Positions 1 through 22,007 of a stretch of DNA of 64,000 bases are shown piece after piece (position 1 is the first letter of the stretch; every line of letters begins with the position of its first letter). The notes beneath the pieces were generated by a model. That model did no database searches and was not told the origin of the DNA. It saw only the letters and a list, made by a program, of their open reading frames with translations. The position numbers and the translations under genes are program-made. Source of the stretch: Pomacea canaliculata (lineage: Eukaryota; Mollusca; Gastropoda; Architaenioglossa; Ampullariidae); assembly GCF_003073045.1 (NCBI RefSeq), contig NC_037592.1, forward strand, positions 18,991,844-19,055,843, given 5' to 3'.

Positions 1-1194
1 TACTGAAGTATATTTTTTTATTGGTGTTTAAATTATTGTAGCACGTTGCTGTGCCAATGAAATAGAAGAAATAAGTAACGGAATTTTCTGTTTCAGCTCG
101 AATCAAGCTTCTTATCATAAATCATTTATCTTTCAATGTTTGTGTGTTTTGTCTTGTCTTGAAAAAATTTTTTATCAATATAAGTTGTGCTGCGACGCCT
201 TTCCTTCAACTTTTGGATCATGCAATGTAATGTTAATGCGAACAGACTTGCTGAAATTTCTTTACAAACTCTGCTATGAAGAACTTTTAGAATGATATAG
301 TTCTTTGTTTTCTATAAACAGCCACGTAATGATACTCCCTATCCAACAAACAGGGTAGACTATGGAAATAATTTCCATCTGGAATATTATGTCTAATTGT
401 ATTTCGGCAAACTATAACGATTATAATTATCTAAACTTAAAAGAATCAGGCTTCCCGTTCTTTCACAAGCTGTCCACGCTCATCGGTGATGCCACGATCG
501 TTTGGAAGAAACATGGCCATGAGCTGCACTTGGAAAACACGGACATAAAATAGTCCGATGCTCCTCTGTCCTTCTCCATCCTCCTTACCGTAAAGACGGG
601 AACCGAACACAGCGGGACTGGAGTGGGCTAGTGTTACCTACATCATGGCATGCTTGGCGGGAAGAACACACAGACTGGCAGACGATCACATGACAACATC
701 ATTAGAATCAGAGCCGAGCGGAATGATGCGAGACTTGTTTGCTCTCATTCGTAGCTCTTGCACAGGAACTGCCTTTCATTTCCGCACCATTGGACATGAT
801 TCCTTTGCCACCATTCAGTCGCAAGCTGTTAGACCATCGGTTCTCTGCCCCAAACTTGCTTTTGTACAGGGTTATTTCCCTTCCCTTGAGGGAAAAGTTA
901 ACTTGTTTGTGGCAATATTTATTGTTACCCTTCTATCCATCTAACTCATACCATAAACCTATAGAAAAAACGATTTAATGTTACTCAGAGGTGACACCAC
1001 CAACGAAAGTGTTTTATCCTATTTTCCACAGTCCTGTTAGTGAGGAGGGAATATTTTTTAGGAAAAATACTGAAAGTCTTCTGGTCGTATCAGTACAAGG
1101 CAGCTTTACAGGAGATGTTTAAAACTTGTAATGGCTGAGTGTTATGAACATGACCGTTGTATCAACCATATTGTTTTATTCTGATATGCTGCAG
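1..1194 (+). other. Gene 1 intron (partial)
   Basis: AT-rich sequence before the acceptor at 1194. Apart from the antisense fragment at 446-637 I see no supported gene. Confidence 0.45.
446..637 (-). pseudogene. Coding-like fragment antisense to gene 1
   Basis: Read on the minus strand, one frame is open for 63 codons and ends at TGA 448-446. It includes GSRLYGKEDGEGQRSIGLFY and FLPNDRGITDERGQLVKERE. Base composition is clearly more GC-rich than the AT-rich flanks, and the residues look like real protein. There is no ATG near the open end, where ATGTAG could be an acceptor. It could be an exon of a minus-strand gene or a retrocopied fragment. The family is not recognised. Confidence 0.35.
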
Positions 1195-10328
<9,134 letters not shown>

Positions 10329-13300
10329 CACTCTCAATGTCATACACTCCCGTGTAAATACCACGCTTTGTTGTGAGAGAATGATTAATAACTTTGATAT
10401 CAGTGGATCGTTATGTAAGAAAATCTTTTTGAACTTTAACTGGCACTGTCAGTCTGATCTGTTTGTTCTTTTGAATTCTTGTTTTTAGATAACACGTTAC
10501 ACTCACCTGGAAAGAGTAAGGAAATTGGAACAGACATTGTCACCTTATCATTAATTCTTTTTCTAAGTATTAACCTCACGAAATCGTTCAACGTCTGTCT
10601 GTATGATCTCATCAGGGCCACTAACTCGTTGACCCATAGACCTACATGAAACAGTTACAACTAACATCTTCAAACTGACAGCGTTTGTTGCTTACCGACA
10701 GATATTTGACTCATAACGGGAAAGATAATGCAAATGTTCTAAACTCGAAAGTTAATGTCTTATAATGTTTTTACACTTTGAGTTAGTTCTCTCCCCAAGA
10801 TCTACGACAAGGTACGCCTGTCATACACCATGCACCCTGTTAGTGTTTGTATCCTGACCCACCCTGCACTTAGCGATCGCTTGCTAGAGTTCTCACATGT
10901 GAGTGGCTCACACCGTCAACTTTAGCACATTCCAGCACTGGGCTGAGTGTCAGATCCTCATGCACTCGTGGCACCTCCACTAGCCGCTGGTGACAAGGCC
11001 ATGCTTGCTTACACCCTAGCCGGGTATCGTTTATACACCCGAGGTGTAACAGCTTCATTCACCCGTCACTAGTAGACAGCTGAATACATAGGAGAAACAT
11101 TACACAGAAATAACAAACAACAGCAGCTGTATCTCTATGTTGAGTCTACAGCCAGTGAGATGTCGGCCGTCACGTGACTGTCCCATGACAGCTGCTTGAG
11201 AGCGATGCACTGATGTCCTATGACAAATGCTGACAGTGGCACCGGCAGCTGTTTATCACACGAAAAGCTATCGAACGCAAACATGGTGTTGCTTTGAGCC
11301 GACAGGAAGATGCACGTCCTGGCAATATTGCGGTCGTCACCCTCGATCTCAGTCTGACTCCGACTCGGGACATTATCATCTGTAATTCCTTTGTTTTGCT
11401 GGTCCTCGCAGCCACACGTTGTGCTGTCCTGGGTCATTTGGTGCACACAGCAGATACCCAACACACTGGCAGACATTCCATCCTGACTTTCACAACCAAC
11501 ATGGTGGTCAAATCAAGTCTTGCGAATCGCACGACTTCAGCTGAGAACTGTTATCTCAGGAGCGAAACAAACGCGCGCACAAACACACATACATTTTATT
11601 TCTTCAGTCTTACCCATTTGCCTGCGTGACTGTCATTTTGGTGGGTATTTGTTCTTTAACAGTATTTTAATTGGATTGCATTTAAATGTAGAGCTGTAAG
11701 AGACTGTGGAGGACGTTAATGTCAGGTTGTCTCACCTGTTTGTGTCACCTGTGTACAGCGCCGCCTGCTTTGTCACATTGTAGCTTTCCTTGCTCCCTCG
11801 TAAAACAACAATTCTCCTTCAAGCATCCAATCAAAATGCAGGAGAGCTAATATAACTTTCATTCTAATCGTGTATTTGCCGGCGTCTGGGAAGATTTTTG
11901 CGATGCAGAGGAGTATCGCTTTCTAGACTAAGAATCGTGTGTTCCGTTTTTGTATAATGTATATTTGTGTAGTTTGTAGATGCGTGTGTGTGTGTTTCAG
12001 AAACAGAGGAGAAAGTGGGGTTACATCATCATTAGCATGAGAGTTTGTAGTTACAGAATGAATAAACCGAAGGGATGTGACAGTTATTTCGTTTTGAAAT
12101 TGTAGGTCTGCCTGTACGATAACAGTGCATCGAACTGTCATAGAACTGACAAAAGAAGATGCTAGCATCTGTCTGCTGCAAGTCTCAGGTTCAAAATGTG
12201 TTCAAATGCAGGTTGTGTACTACCCATGACCCAGCTGTATATCCTACAAACATGATATTAACTGACATGGACTTCGTTCTCAACAACTCACTTCCACTAA
12301 GTCACATCGTCCAACATCACATTTTCCCTCCTTTGTCTTTTACTGATGCTGGTGTTGACACCTAAACATCCTTAGTTGTTGTCTACAACATTTCTGTCTG
12401 TGAGAGAGACGGTTCTTTCTGTTGTTGATTTGTTCAAGAAGTCATCTCTCCCATTTATTCAAAGCAGGAGAAATGGATTTATTCGATGAAGTAAGAAGAC
12501 ACACAGCCTGTAAGTTTTACTGTTTGTGGAAGATGACTGGCTACACAGCTTGTAGGAACACATGTCCACCTGTCTATTGACTCGTTAAAAGCCATGTTTG
12601 CACGAGCTTTTCTCGTGTTTGTCTCGCAGCACAATTCTGATTTCTAGCAAAACTGGCCTCTGATGATGTTCATGCTTTGCTGCACATGAAATGAAGGGTT
12701 GTGAGTGCTGCCACTTTTAAATCAGCTTGACTGTTCTTTCCAATCTTCGATTCTGACCCTAACAACACCAACATCAGAGATGTAACCATCATCAGGCAAT
12801 AAAACATTTTCACATCCATAACCACCGCCGACAAACAGTGGAGCCAGTGATATAACTGCTGCTATGCACTCACAAGAATGCACCAACCGCCATGTCCACC
12901 CCTTTCACTCTTGTTAATGGAGATCGTTGGTATCGGGTATTTTCATCTCATCCCAGTTTATACTTCCAGCCTTCTGTCCTCCCCGCCACAATGTCACTGC
13001 TGCGTCTGCTACATAGCAATGGAAGTTGCTTCATGGACCGAAGTGTTGCAATTTAGTAAATGCTGCTGCTGTTGGGTTTTTAAAATTCATTTTACTTTTG
13101 ATTTAACTTAAAGTTTGAATTCTCACACCGTTCTCCGTGTAAGTCTTCGGACTTGAACTCATTGAAACTGTAACACGAAGTGTTTGGTGATACTGTTGTC
13201 ATTGCTTCTGCCATGGATGTTCCTGGATACATGGTGTTACTGAGTGATGAGAGGATGATGTGCTATAACGGGTTTGCACTCTAACCTTCGCCTTGAGTGA

Positions 13301-13530
13301 CTGGAATTATGTTCACCTAGCTGTACACTTGCCTTGTATTGCCACCACATTCTTAACGGTCACTACTGTCACATGTGTCAAACTTAGTGTCCATTCAACT
13401 TTCCCAAGATAACTATTTATTGAACACATTCTATTCTACGGCTACACGCCAGCGACTTGAAGTTTGTTGTATTTGCTAATAATAAAGTTGAAATATGTGT
13501 TTGTGATGTTGTCATTAATAAAGATTACAT
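10329..13530 (+). other. Probable 3' UTR of gene 1
   Basis: No convincing coding sequence follows the TAA at 10326 for 3.2 kb. The first good poly(A) signals on this strand are at 13481 and 13517. Treating the whole stretch as 3'UTR is inference; part could be intergenic. Confidence 0.4.
13481..13522 (+). terminator. Two AATAAA poly(A) signals
   Basis: AATAAA at 13481-13486 is followed by GT-rich sequence (atatgtgtttgtgatgttg), a typical downstream element. A second AATAAA lies at 13517-13522. They are the likely 3' end of gene 1. Confidence 0.5.
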
Positions 13531-16500
13531 TCTGTAAACTGTAGCATGCTCACATCTGTAATGACAGTGAGTGTCCCCGACATATTTCATTCCCACCTGC
13601 TTGCCCACAACATATTTCCCGAGCCTGTCCTCACCAGGACAAGACTACATCCTTTACCTACAAGTGACACACTTAATTCTTGCTACATGTTAGTTCAATA
13701 TTTCTTGATTTCTTGGCCATTTGATTTCGATTTCCCATAAACCTATCTTTCCTGAATGGCGGTGTTTTGATGCTAAGCTAGTTCAGTTTTATTCTTACTT
13801 GTACGTTTTATATCATTTTTCTGTGGCCGTTCGAATATCTCGACGAATGCCTCCTCGTCTATTGAATGTAGAGAAAACTACAATAAACTGTCTTACATAT
13901 TTAGTTTCTAATTTATTTTTCATTTCTGTCTTTCTTGTGCAATGACACTAAATACACAAAATACCCTAAATACACGGAATACACTTATTGTATTGAAAAT
14001 GTGGTCATGCATTTGAGTAAATTATAAAAAATACAGTTTTTTACCCAAGCGTGAAATCTTGGTTATTATTTCAGCTGCTGCAGGAGGCATGCGATGACCA
14101 TGCTGTTTGACTGTTTGTCCACCATTCACCCCTCAATCACTCTGGTGTGTCTCCCTGTGGTATCTGTGTGTGCGTGTGTGGTATCTGTGAGTGTGCTTGT
14201 GTGTTTGCTGTATTAGTTCATCATTTTGTACTTGTATCTCGTACACGATAGACACTTTTACACCCACATAGTATGCATAGTACGCATGTGCACACACAAG
14301 CATAAGTGTCAAAGACAATATAAGATATACAAGTCTCCACACACACAAATGTTCACTACACAAATATGTTCAGCGATGCTACCTGTCTGTATGTAGACTG
14401 AGTTCCGGTGCATGATAGAAGCACGCTTGGTGCATGTGTGTTCACGCCTGTCAGCACGCGCTTCTTGCAGATCTCGTGCACAGCGAGTCAGCCGTGCGTG
14501 TCCTGACAGCAGAACTGAACTGATCAGACACGCTTGGAATGTTGGCTTGAGGCCCAAGGGAAAGTTAGTTGTTTTCTGTTTTTGCGAAAGTGCTAAAATT
14601 AAACCATTTGAATTGTAGACATCGGTTTCAAGTATTTTCTGTAAGGAGAAGGTACCGCTGTCATCATGTTGTCCCTGCCTGAGTCTGTGAAGAACTCGAA
14701 CTCCACCTGAGGGCGAGATCGCCATAGACAGGTGCTTGGCTGACGCTGTATAACTCGCGAACTGGTAAGTCCGTCAATCGTTTGTACATTAAGATGTGAC
14801 TATTATTAAGCTGTTAAGCTGACTTCGTACTCACTGTGTAACGACTAACTCGCTGCAAAGAAAATTTAATTGTCCAACGGCCAGGAAGCTGTATGAACAG
14901 TGAACTTCAGTGACTTCTCGTGTTTAGGGCTCAGCATGTCAAAACTCGTTCCTCTTGACGCAGTCATCTTCTCTGATAAACTAGGTGTCCACGTCTGCGG
15001 AGGCAGGGGCAGAGGCTCGAGCAGACGTTCAGGTCCACAGTTGAGTGCACTAGCCACCAAGCTACAGAACATCCCCCATAGTGTCACTACCTGCTGGGTG
15101 CCTCACCATAATGTCTAACGAGTGAGCTTCCACACAATGACTGACTCACCTTAGTTCACTCTCTAACAAATGACCACAAATGACCGAGCGACTCAGATAG
15201 TGTCCCCCACAGCCTCAAAAACAAATGCAACGACGGACTGGGCTGCTCGTGCTCGCCTTGTAACAGCAGTCGCCACACAGATGTTTGCCGGTACTGATCA
15301 AATCAACCCCACTTCAATTTTTATCAACCATTTGCTCCTTAGCCCGTACCTTCATAACAGCTGTTCACAATAACATTTACATCAGCAATATATAACAAGG
15401 TTTACATCAGGATAAAACAACTGAAATTTGCAAACTGAATGGGTGGAAGCATGGAACTAAATAAGCAATTTTTTAATTAAAATTTGCCCTTGATACCTGC
15501 TCAGAATTCCCATAATACAGACCACAGGTTAATGCAGGAAAGATGCCACTGACCAGAATAGCGAAAGACATGTCTGCTTCCTTGTGTTTGCGGAGCTAGA
15601 AATCTCAAATATAAGCTATATCACAAAGTGAGTAAGCAGCAACAGGACTGGCCCTAGCTTGCGAATGCTATTTCAAGGTAGACAATCACAGCCAACGTGA
15701 TCAAGGGAAGGCCGGCAGAGTTGCTTCCCATTGCACACCAGCGCCTTTTGCATCTCAAAGGCAGGTCATGGAGGTCAACGACTTGCATCACACGCCTGGT
15801 CAGTTTCACATCTGTTAGGGACTCGCTTCAAAGAACCCATAAGCTTTTATAAGAATCTTTTTTATCAAAGTTAGTGGGAACTTGTTCGCCACTACAATCT
15901 TTTGAAGACAGGATCGCCAGCAGCCTTTCAAAGCTAGGAGAGGAAGCCTTCAGCTGTTGAAATGTTTATTGTCTCTGAATTCCGCAATGTGAACCGTGCC
16001 TTTCTCGCTCTATTCACACTCATTTCTTAACACTTGCCGGCGAACATGCAATAAGCGGCCATTTGTAAGAAACGGATAGTTTCAGCCTCCACTCCGAGGG
16101 TTATGAGCGGTCATCAGTGAAATACTGGTTAGCTGGACAGTTCTAAAGAACAAATATCAGCATAGGACTGGTCAACTGTTCACTGATGCAGACTCAAATA
16201 TTCAGCACAGAAATGGCCGCTGGTCACTGACCCCGCACATCTAGACATGGCGGGAAGGGCAGCCTGTGGGGTCAGGGCATGTCTGTGAATAAAACCTCTG
16301 CTGCTGGCTATCGATCAGGGCACGCGGGGCACGCGGGGCACGCTAATGGACAAGCTTTTTGGCTTTAAGACACTTTCTAGTAATCGTGGGAAAGTATCCA
16401 AGAACACGTTCTTGCAACTCAATAACAGAGATGCTCCTTATTTGGTCGTTTTTACCTTTATTTCTTCTTTGAGATGTTAGACAATTAATCCAGCCCTCAA

Positions 16501-18104
16501 ACCTAATTCAGTGAATATTCCACCAATTACAGTGTAATATGTCTTTGTTGTTTACTTGTATCCACAACACAGAGAGAATTTTTCCTTTGTTGGGAGCTCC
16601 CATTGTAATAAACTAAGCACCATACGGTCACACCTCACACACTTATTCAGTTATACTCAAACATAAGCCAACCACTTCCCAGCGATGATTATCTCTCTCT
16701 CTCACACACACACACACGCACGCACATGCACGTTAGGCAGGCAGGCTTACTGTACAGACCCGTGCCAAATAACTTGACATTTATTGAGATAGCAGCCACA
16801 CTCGGTGAAAAAAATTGAATAGGTGAGCCACTCATTTCTAGTGAACACTTTAAAGATTAATAAGCTTGTACACTTAAAACTTGGCATAACCATCATTACA
16901 TTAGGTCTTAGGATTGCTTACTCAGAGAAGTATACTTAGTCTGGCTATTTATTTGAAGTGTGGTAAAACGTTTTATGTCCACCTAGTTTCTGCTGACTGA
17001 GAATTGCAGTGTGTTTGTGTGCGTGCGTGCTTCCATTAAATGATTAGCGAACAGCGATGGTGGTGGTACAGCCTATTACTCGCTAATTGTCTTCTCTCTC
17101 GTCACAAGCGGTGTGTGCACTAACTAGTGGCCTCAGTGGCCGCCTCTCGGCTCCACAAGCCTTTTTTCCCGTCGCCCCGCGGTGCTGCGCCTTGGGGTCA
17201 CCTAACGAGAAGAGTGACCGAGCAGGAAAGAGAGTGTTTCGAGACTCCGGATGTCACCTCTCCAGTCGTACTTTCTCTAATGTAACCTTAGAGAGTCGGC
17301 TGCAACCTGAAGGCGCGCGTGCACACATACACACACACCGGCAGACTCGTTCTCACCTTCGCCGACATCTCAAAACACCACATTCGCCTACTTAAACACT
17401 GGGACTCACGAGGGCGGATACGTAACCACACCCACTGCATGGTGTGGCCAAGCACCATTGACTGGTCTGTACATCGAGACACCAGCTATGGCCGTGTCTT
17501 AGCTTCCAGACTGATCACGTGAAGTGGAATCTGCTCGTGTGTACAGGTATCAGTGCGTGCCCGTGCTCCAACAGGTTGTTAACTCAAACTAATGTCCCCG
17601 AGCCACTCTACGTTAGTGACGTTTTCCACGGGATAAATGTTTAAACTTTACTAATCCAAACACTTGGCAATGAATCTGGATAAGACATTTGACCCTGAAC
17701 GACCAAAACACCAAGTATTTGATTGCCATTATCCAATCAGTACTAACAGAAATATGCATGATTATTTAAGCTCCTCGTCGTCCTTATACATAAGGTTTCA
17801 AGAGGTGCTCTCTTTAAATGATACTTTTTATTGAAGTATTTATTTCACTTTTTTGGCTTATTTATTTGGGTTTTTTTTTACCGTCTACTTCCCTCCCACC
17901 CACCCTCTTTCTCTCTGCACGTTGTTTCCCAAGTATGGTTACTTATTTCACATATCAATCATGCTGCGAGTAAAAACGAGAAGACGTTAATATCTGTAAA
18001 AAGTTAATATCCAAACATCTGTATGCATTATATGTGCGCCTGTATGCACAAGACTTTGCGCTGATGTGTTCGTGAAGGATGTTGAAGTGTGTCCTTTCAT
18101 GCCA
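13531..18104. other. Intergenic, no gene seen
   Basis: I see no exon with coding character. Minor features are (CA)n near 16705-16718, a triple 11-bp cacgcggggca repeat at 16320-16342 and scattered AT-rich runs. Confidence 0.55.
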
Positions 18105-18434
18105 GAGCTCTGCGCTGCGTCGTGCTGTGACTGTCGAGGACCACTCAGAACCTGTTCCGTCTACACGCCACGAAGAACAAGTACTTCCGGTCCCAGAAGG
18201 GTTTGCGCCGCTGCCCTTGGGTGGTCAAGCCTACATTGTTTTATTCTCACAGACAGATCGAGTCTTTGAGTCAGTCACACCGCTTGTCACCAGGTCTGAT
18301 ATCGAGCCAGGAGTTCGCGGCAACGACTTGTTGCTGTGTGTCTGTTGACAATCACTTCGTCATCGGCAGCGTCTTTCATCTTCGCCGCTGATGGAAATCG
18401 TGAAAAGAAACTCGACACAGCTTTCACCCGATCA
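18105..18434 (+). CDS. Gene 2 putative upstream exon with frame break
   Basis: Acceptor tcctttcatgccag ends at 18104 and donor gtcagt starts at 18435. It opens as SSALRRAVTVEDHSEPVPST and continues through EGFAPLPLGGQAYIVLFSQT to a TGA near 18349. A second frame then continues as AADGNREKKLDTAFTRS to the donor. One missing or extra base near 18340 would join them. No exon further upstream was found, so the start is unknown. Confidence 0.42.
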
Positions 18435-21400
18435 GGTCAGTAGGGTAGGAGGTCAGTCAGTAATTTGTTAGTGTCTTGTAAGCATTGGTACATTTTTTTT
18501 AAAACCTTGGTGCTATTACATACGCACCATGGAAACATCAGAGAATAGTCAATGTCTGTTCATGATTTACTCACGTACCAGTAGGCCAGCCTTTTGCACT
18601 TGTCTTCTTTCTTTAGCTGTCCACTTTCCTCTCACTGTCGCCTCCTGCCGCTCCTCGTACAGTGCAACCCTCTCCACCATCCCCGTGTTGCGGGAACATA
18701 ACATGCAGTACATCACTGCTCCTTTCCATCACAGGATTTGCACTCCGTGACCCTGAGGACTAGTCGCACGTCATGTCGTCAGGTGCATGTGTACTCGCCG
18801 TCCACCTTGTCTCACCTGGCGAGATGCTCCCCCGAGCGTCTGAACCCCAGCCGCTTCTCCGACCCCCTGCACCGCGCCACCCTCCTGCGCCGGTCACTCG
18901 CCCTGACGCTGCCCCAGCGCATGCCCAAAGCGTACTCGTGGTACCTCGACAACAGGTTTCCATGGAAACGGGAGCACTCCAGGCCCTTGTTCGAGGACGT
19001 ACCCTGCTCTTTGTTCGGCAGTCGGGGCAGCGGGCACACCTACCTGAGGCGCGTGCCCCCCATCTACCTCATCCCCTCGCATGACGACCTGCAGGACAGA
19101 GGGGCGAGGCGGGAGGAAGTGTGCCTGCCGGACGGATGGGCTGACCGCAGCAGTGACGCTTCAGGACGCTGGAGGTTGTGGGGGACGAGGTCGGACAGGA
19201 CTCCGAGTCCCGACAGACTCAGTCCTTACACCGGCAGTCTGCGATCACGGCGAAGCCTCAGCCCTGGTTTCAGTCACAGGTAAATTTTCTTCCATCTCTC
19301 AATCTCTCTTCTCCCTTCCCCCCTTTAAACATTATCTTATAATTCTTAAGCTTACCTTATGGTTTGATTCTCCTTGCTTATGAAACTTCTTAAATTTTCC
19401 GCATTAAGTGATGGCTCTGTAGCTATTTATGGTTTTAGTTTTGTATTTTTTGTTTTTAGAACGGCTTTTAACTGCGATTAACCTCCCACCCCTCACCACC
19501 ACCACCTTAGCTTTATAATGCAGCTTTTGTGGACTGCAATCAGCTTGTAACTGTCTAAATTTATTCTCCTCCTGATCCTCACAGTTTTCATCTGTTTGAA
19601 ATGTTTTACTGCACTAAACGAAAAATTCCATTTAGCGCTGTGTAAATTATGTACATATATATATATCAGGTGAACATTCCGTATTTTTATGTTGTCGTGA
19701 CCCATCAAAGTGTTTTGTTTGTTTTGTTTTGTTTTGTTTGGTTTGGGTTTTTTTCTGTAGCGAAGCTTTCACAACCTGTCTTTTGATACAGTACTTGACG
19801 CAGTATTTATTTTATCACATATATATTTTATGTCATTGTCACAAACCCTTTCCTTTTGATCTACTTAAATATTAAAGTTAATAACAATTACTTCTAATTA
19901 ATGAGTGTTTAAAAATATTTGCTTTGTTATCTAAAACTTAGCAAGTATTTTAACGGATAGGAACTGAAGGGGGTCTCTGTTCGCAAGAACAATCTGTTTC
20001 GACTGTATTATCTACTATTTGCGAGTCGTGAAGCCCGCAAAGCACCGCTACTGTGATGTTAAGGCGATGGATGCACAGGTGTTGTATGGCCTACATTGTT
20101 AGAGCGGACAGTGTTGTGTTTGTGTGATGCCGACACTGTTACCTGTACTGTATATACTGCTCACAGCCACCTTTAGCACACCTGAAATAGGCTGTTACAA
20201 ATGAACATTGTATGTCTTTATTTAACATAGTTGTTGTCGTAACATTCCTCACCCTGGGGATATTTTTTTTATGGAGCGGAGTACTACAAGTTTGATCTTT
20301 TAACTTCAGTTTTCCTCATTTACTAACCGCTCACGTGTAAACAATTCTATGTTCATGTAGTAATGTACATCCTAGTGCACTTGTCCTAATGTTTGCAGTC
20401 TATGTTACGTTACTGAATGAAATGTAGATATTGACAGTAGCATTGTAAACATATTATTATATACTGGGGCAAATAATTTATCGTTACAATGACAAGAAGC
20501 CCGGAGAGTGCTCTGACCCTGGCCCGTGCTGGCTCCTGTCGGTCCTTCTCAAACACTTTACTTCAAACAACCTTGGTAACTTGGCTCTCATATCACCTCC
20601 CAGTAGTATCTTGGCACATGTGTCACCTCTCATTAGCCACGTGGCCCTTGTGTGTCACCTTTAGTAGTCAATCCCTCTTTGTATTCGTTTCCTTGCTGTC
20701 GCAAAAAGTGTTTTTTGAAAAGGTTACGTTTATTACCCAGGGACCGTGTTTTGTAGTTCTTTTTTCAAGTGAAGGCCAGTTTTAAGGCAGTGAATTAATT
20801 TTGGGATTTTAATTTACTCTCTTACAACAGGATCTTAAAATTACCTGCACTAACTTTCAGGTTCAGTCCTGTCTTTGGAGACAAGCTGCCTCCACTGAGA
20901 AGTGATCTGCCTCCCAGTGGACTTTCCCCGAGATCCTCACACTTGCTGCAGCTGTCTCCTAGTGGACTTTCCCCGCGATCGTCTCGCGTCCTTCAGTGGA
21001 TCAACCGGAACTATCCCTCCTCCACCTCCTGCACTCACTCGGGTACCCGTGCAAGCCCTAGCTCTACCATCAGCATCAACAGCAAGGACGACGACACGAG
21101 CATCGGCTCGCAGACTGACGACGACTTTGTGTTCGTGTCGTGCAGTCAGCTGGTGCAGGGTCTGGCCAACCTCAGCATTCTCTCGCACCCAGACTCGCCG
21201 CCCGCGCGCCAACAGGAAGTGTCTGGCACCCACGACCGTAAACCCCAGAGGCCCGTCTTTACCTCCATCGTGACCACACAGCCAGCGCGGACGACGATAT
21301 CTCGTCTGAGCTGTGTAGTGAGGACGATGTTCTCAGCGACGACGTGTTTCTTGACGAGATCCCAAAGTCAGTGACCCGTCCGTGTGACGACGCTGACGTG

Positions 21401-22007
21401 AAGTCCCGGCCTGAAGGTCAGGGGTCAGGTGCTGGGCGTGACGAGGGCAAAGCGGATGACGAGAGCGACTGTCCGGAGGTCTGCAGTGCCTTAGCGGTAG
21501 AAGCCCTTCGCAGGAACAGCCTGCAGGGAAAGTGGCGCCGTCTGTGGCGGAACCGCAGGGTCAGGGCTGCAGAGAAACGGCAGAAACCCGGGTCTGCAAA
21601 AGCTGCACAAGACGACACAACCCTCCCCAGCTCTCAGAATTCCCCGCAGGGTGGAAAGGGGGATAACTCTTCTGGTTCTCGCTCCAGTCTCGCCCTCGGT
21701 GCGCTCCCTCTCGCCAAGCCGCGCGACAGTTCCCTTTCCCTCCTCGCCAGACGTCGCCCCTTGCAGTCCACAGACAGAGAATCAGAGGACGAGCGAGGCT
21801 ATCATTACGTCATTTCCCCCACCGATGACATCAGCATGCCGGAAGTGATTGCTGGTGCGCAAGAGCAGCGTGGAGCTGCTCAAGTGGCAGAACTCTCTTC
21901 GCCGCAGACGGCGCCGCCAGGCCAAGCGCCACGACCTCAGTCGCAGCAAGGCGCGTGCGCCGGTCACGACCCCAGACTGTCACGACCTTGTCACGTCTAC
22001 GTTGTAG
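18105..22007 (+). CDS. Unidentified protein with basic cluster and PDZ-ligand C terminus
   Basis: Exons 18735-19279 and 20861-22007 are firm: the AG left by the first plus the G of the second gives Arg, and the reading stays Ser/Pro/Arg-rich on both sides. A preceding exon 18105-18434 is likely but frame-broken. The product has no domain I recognise. In order it shows an aromatic/basic block (AYSWYLDNRFPWKREH), Ser-Pro repeats (PSGLSPRSS twice), VLQWINRNYPSS, an acidic stretch (DDDISSEL, CSEDDVLSDDVFLDE), a basic stretch, then LLKWQNSLRRRRRRQAKRH and the end TSTL, which fits a class I PDZ ligand (S/T-x-hydrophobic). A cytoskeletal or scaffold role would be a guess. The 5' end is not located. 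Confidence 0.68.
18435..18734 (+). other. Gene 2 intron
   Basis: Short intron between gtcagt and ccatcacag, with a pyrimidine-rich 3' half. Nothing else is seen. Confidence 0.45.
18735..19279 (+). CDS. Gene 2 exon, 181 codons open
   Basis: Acceptor ttccatcacag ends at 18734 and donor gtaaat starts at 19280. One frame is open for the whole 545 bases, with GC-rich third positions unlike the flanking introns. It encodes LALTLPQRMPKAYSWYLDNR, RRVPPIYLIPSHDDLQDRG and Ser/Arg-rich RSRRSLSPGFSH. It leaves AG for the next exon. Confidence 0.76.
19280..20860 (+). other. Gene 2 intron
   Basis: AT-rich intron with donor gtaaat and acceptor ctaactttcag, including a gttttg repeat around 19715-19745. No gene is seen. 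Confidence 0.65.
20861..22007 (+). CDS. Gene 2 last coding exon
   Basis: The acceptor ends at 20860. The reading starts FSPVFGDKLPPL, with tandem PSGLSPRSS. The frame moves near 21265 (a TTT that would need TTTT) into a long acidic-to-basic frame, then moves back near 21850. The two shifts cancel and the exon ends at TAG 22005-22007 with DLVTSTL. Without the second shift an unrelated frame runs to 22015, but it lacks the strongly coding-like KSSVELLKWQNSLRR segment. Confidence 0.74.

Noticed and set aside
97..300. Stop-free stretch of about 66 codons after a gtttcag acceptor-like site
   Set aside because: AT-rich, Phe/Leu/Cys-heavy composition unlike the gene 1 exons, and no donor giving the one-base remainder needed at 1195.
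14309..14725. 138-codon minus-strand open frame
   Set aside because: No domain, no splice support, and the 3' part is simple CA/CACA sequence. Treated as chance.
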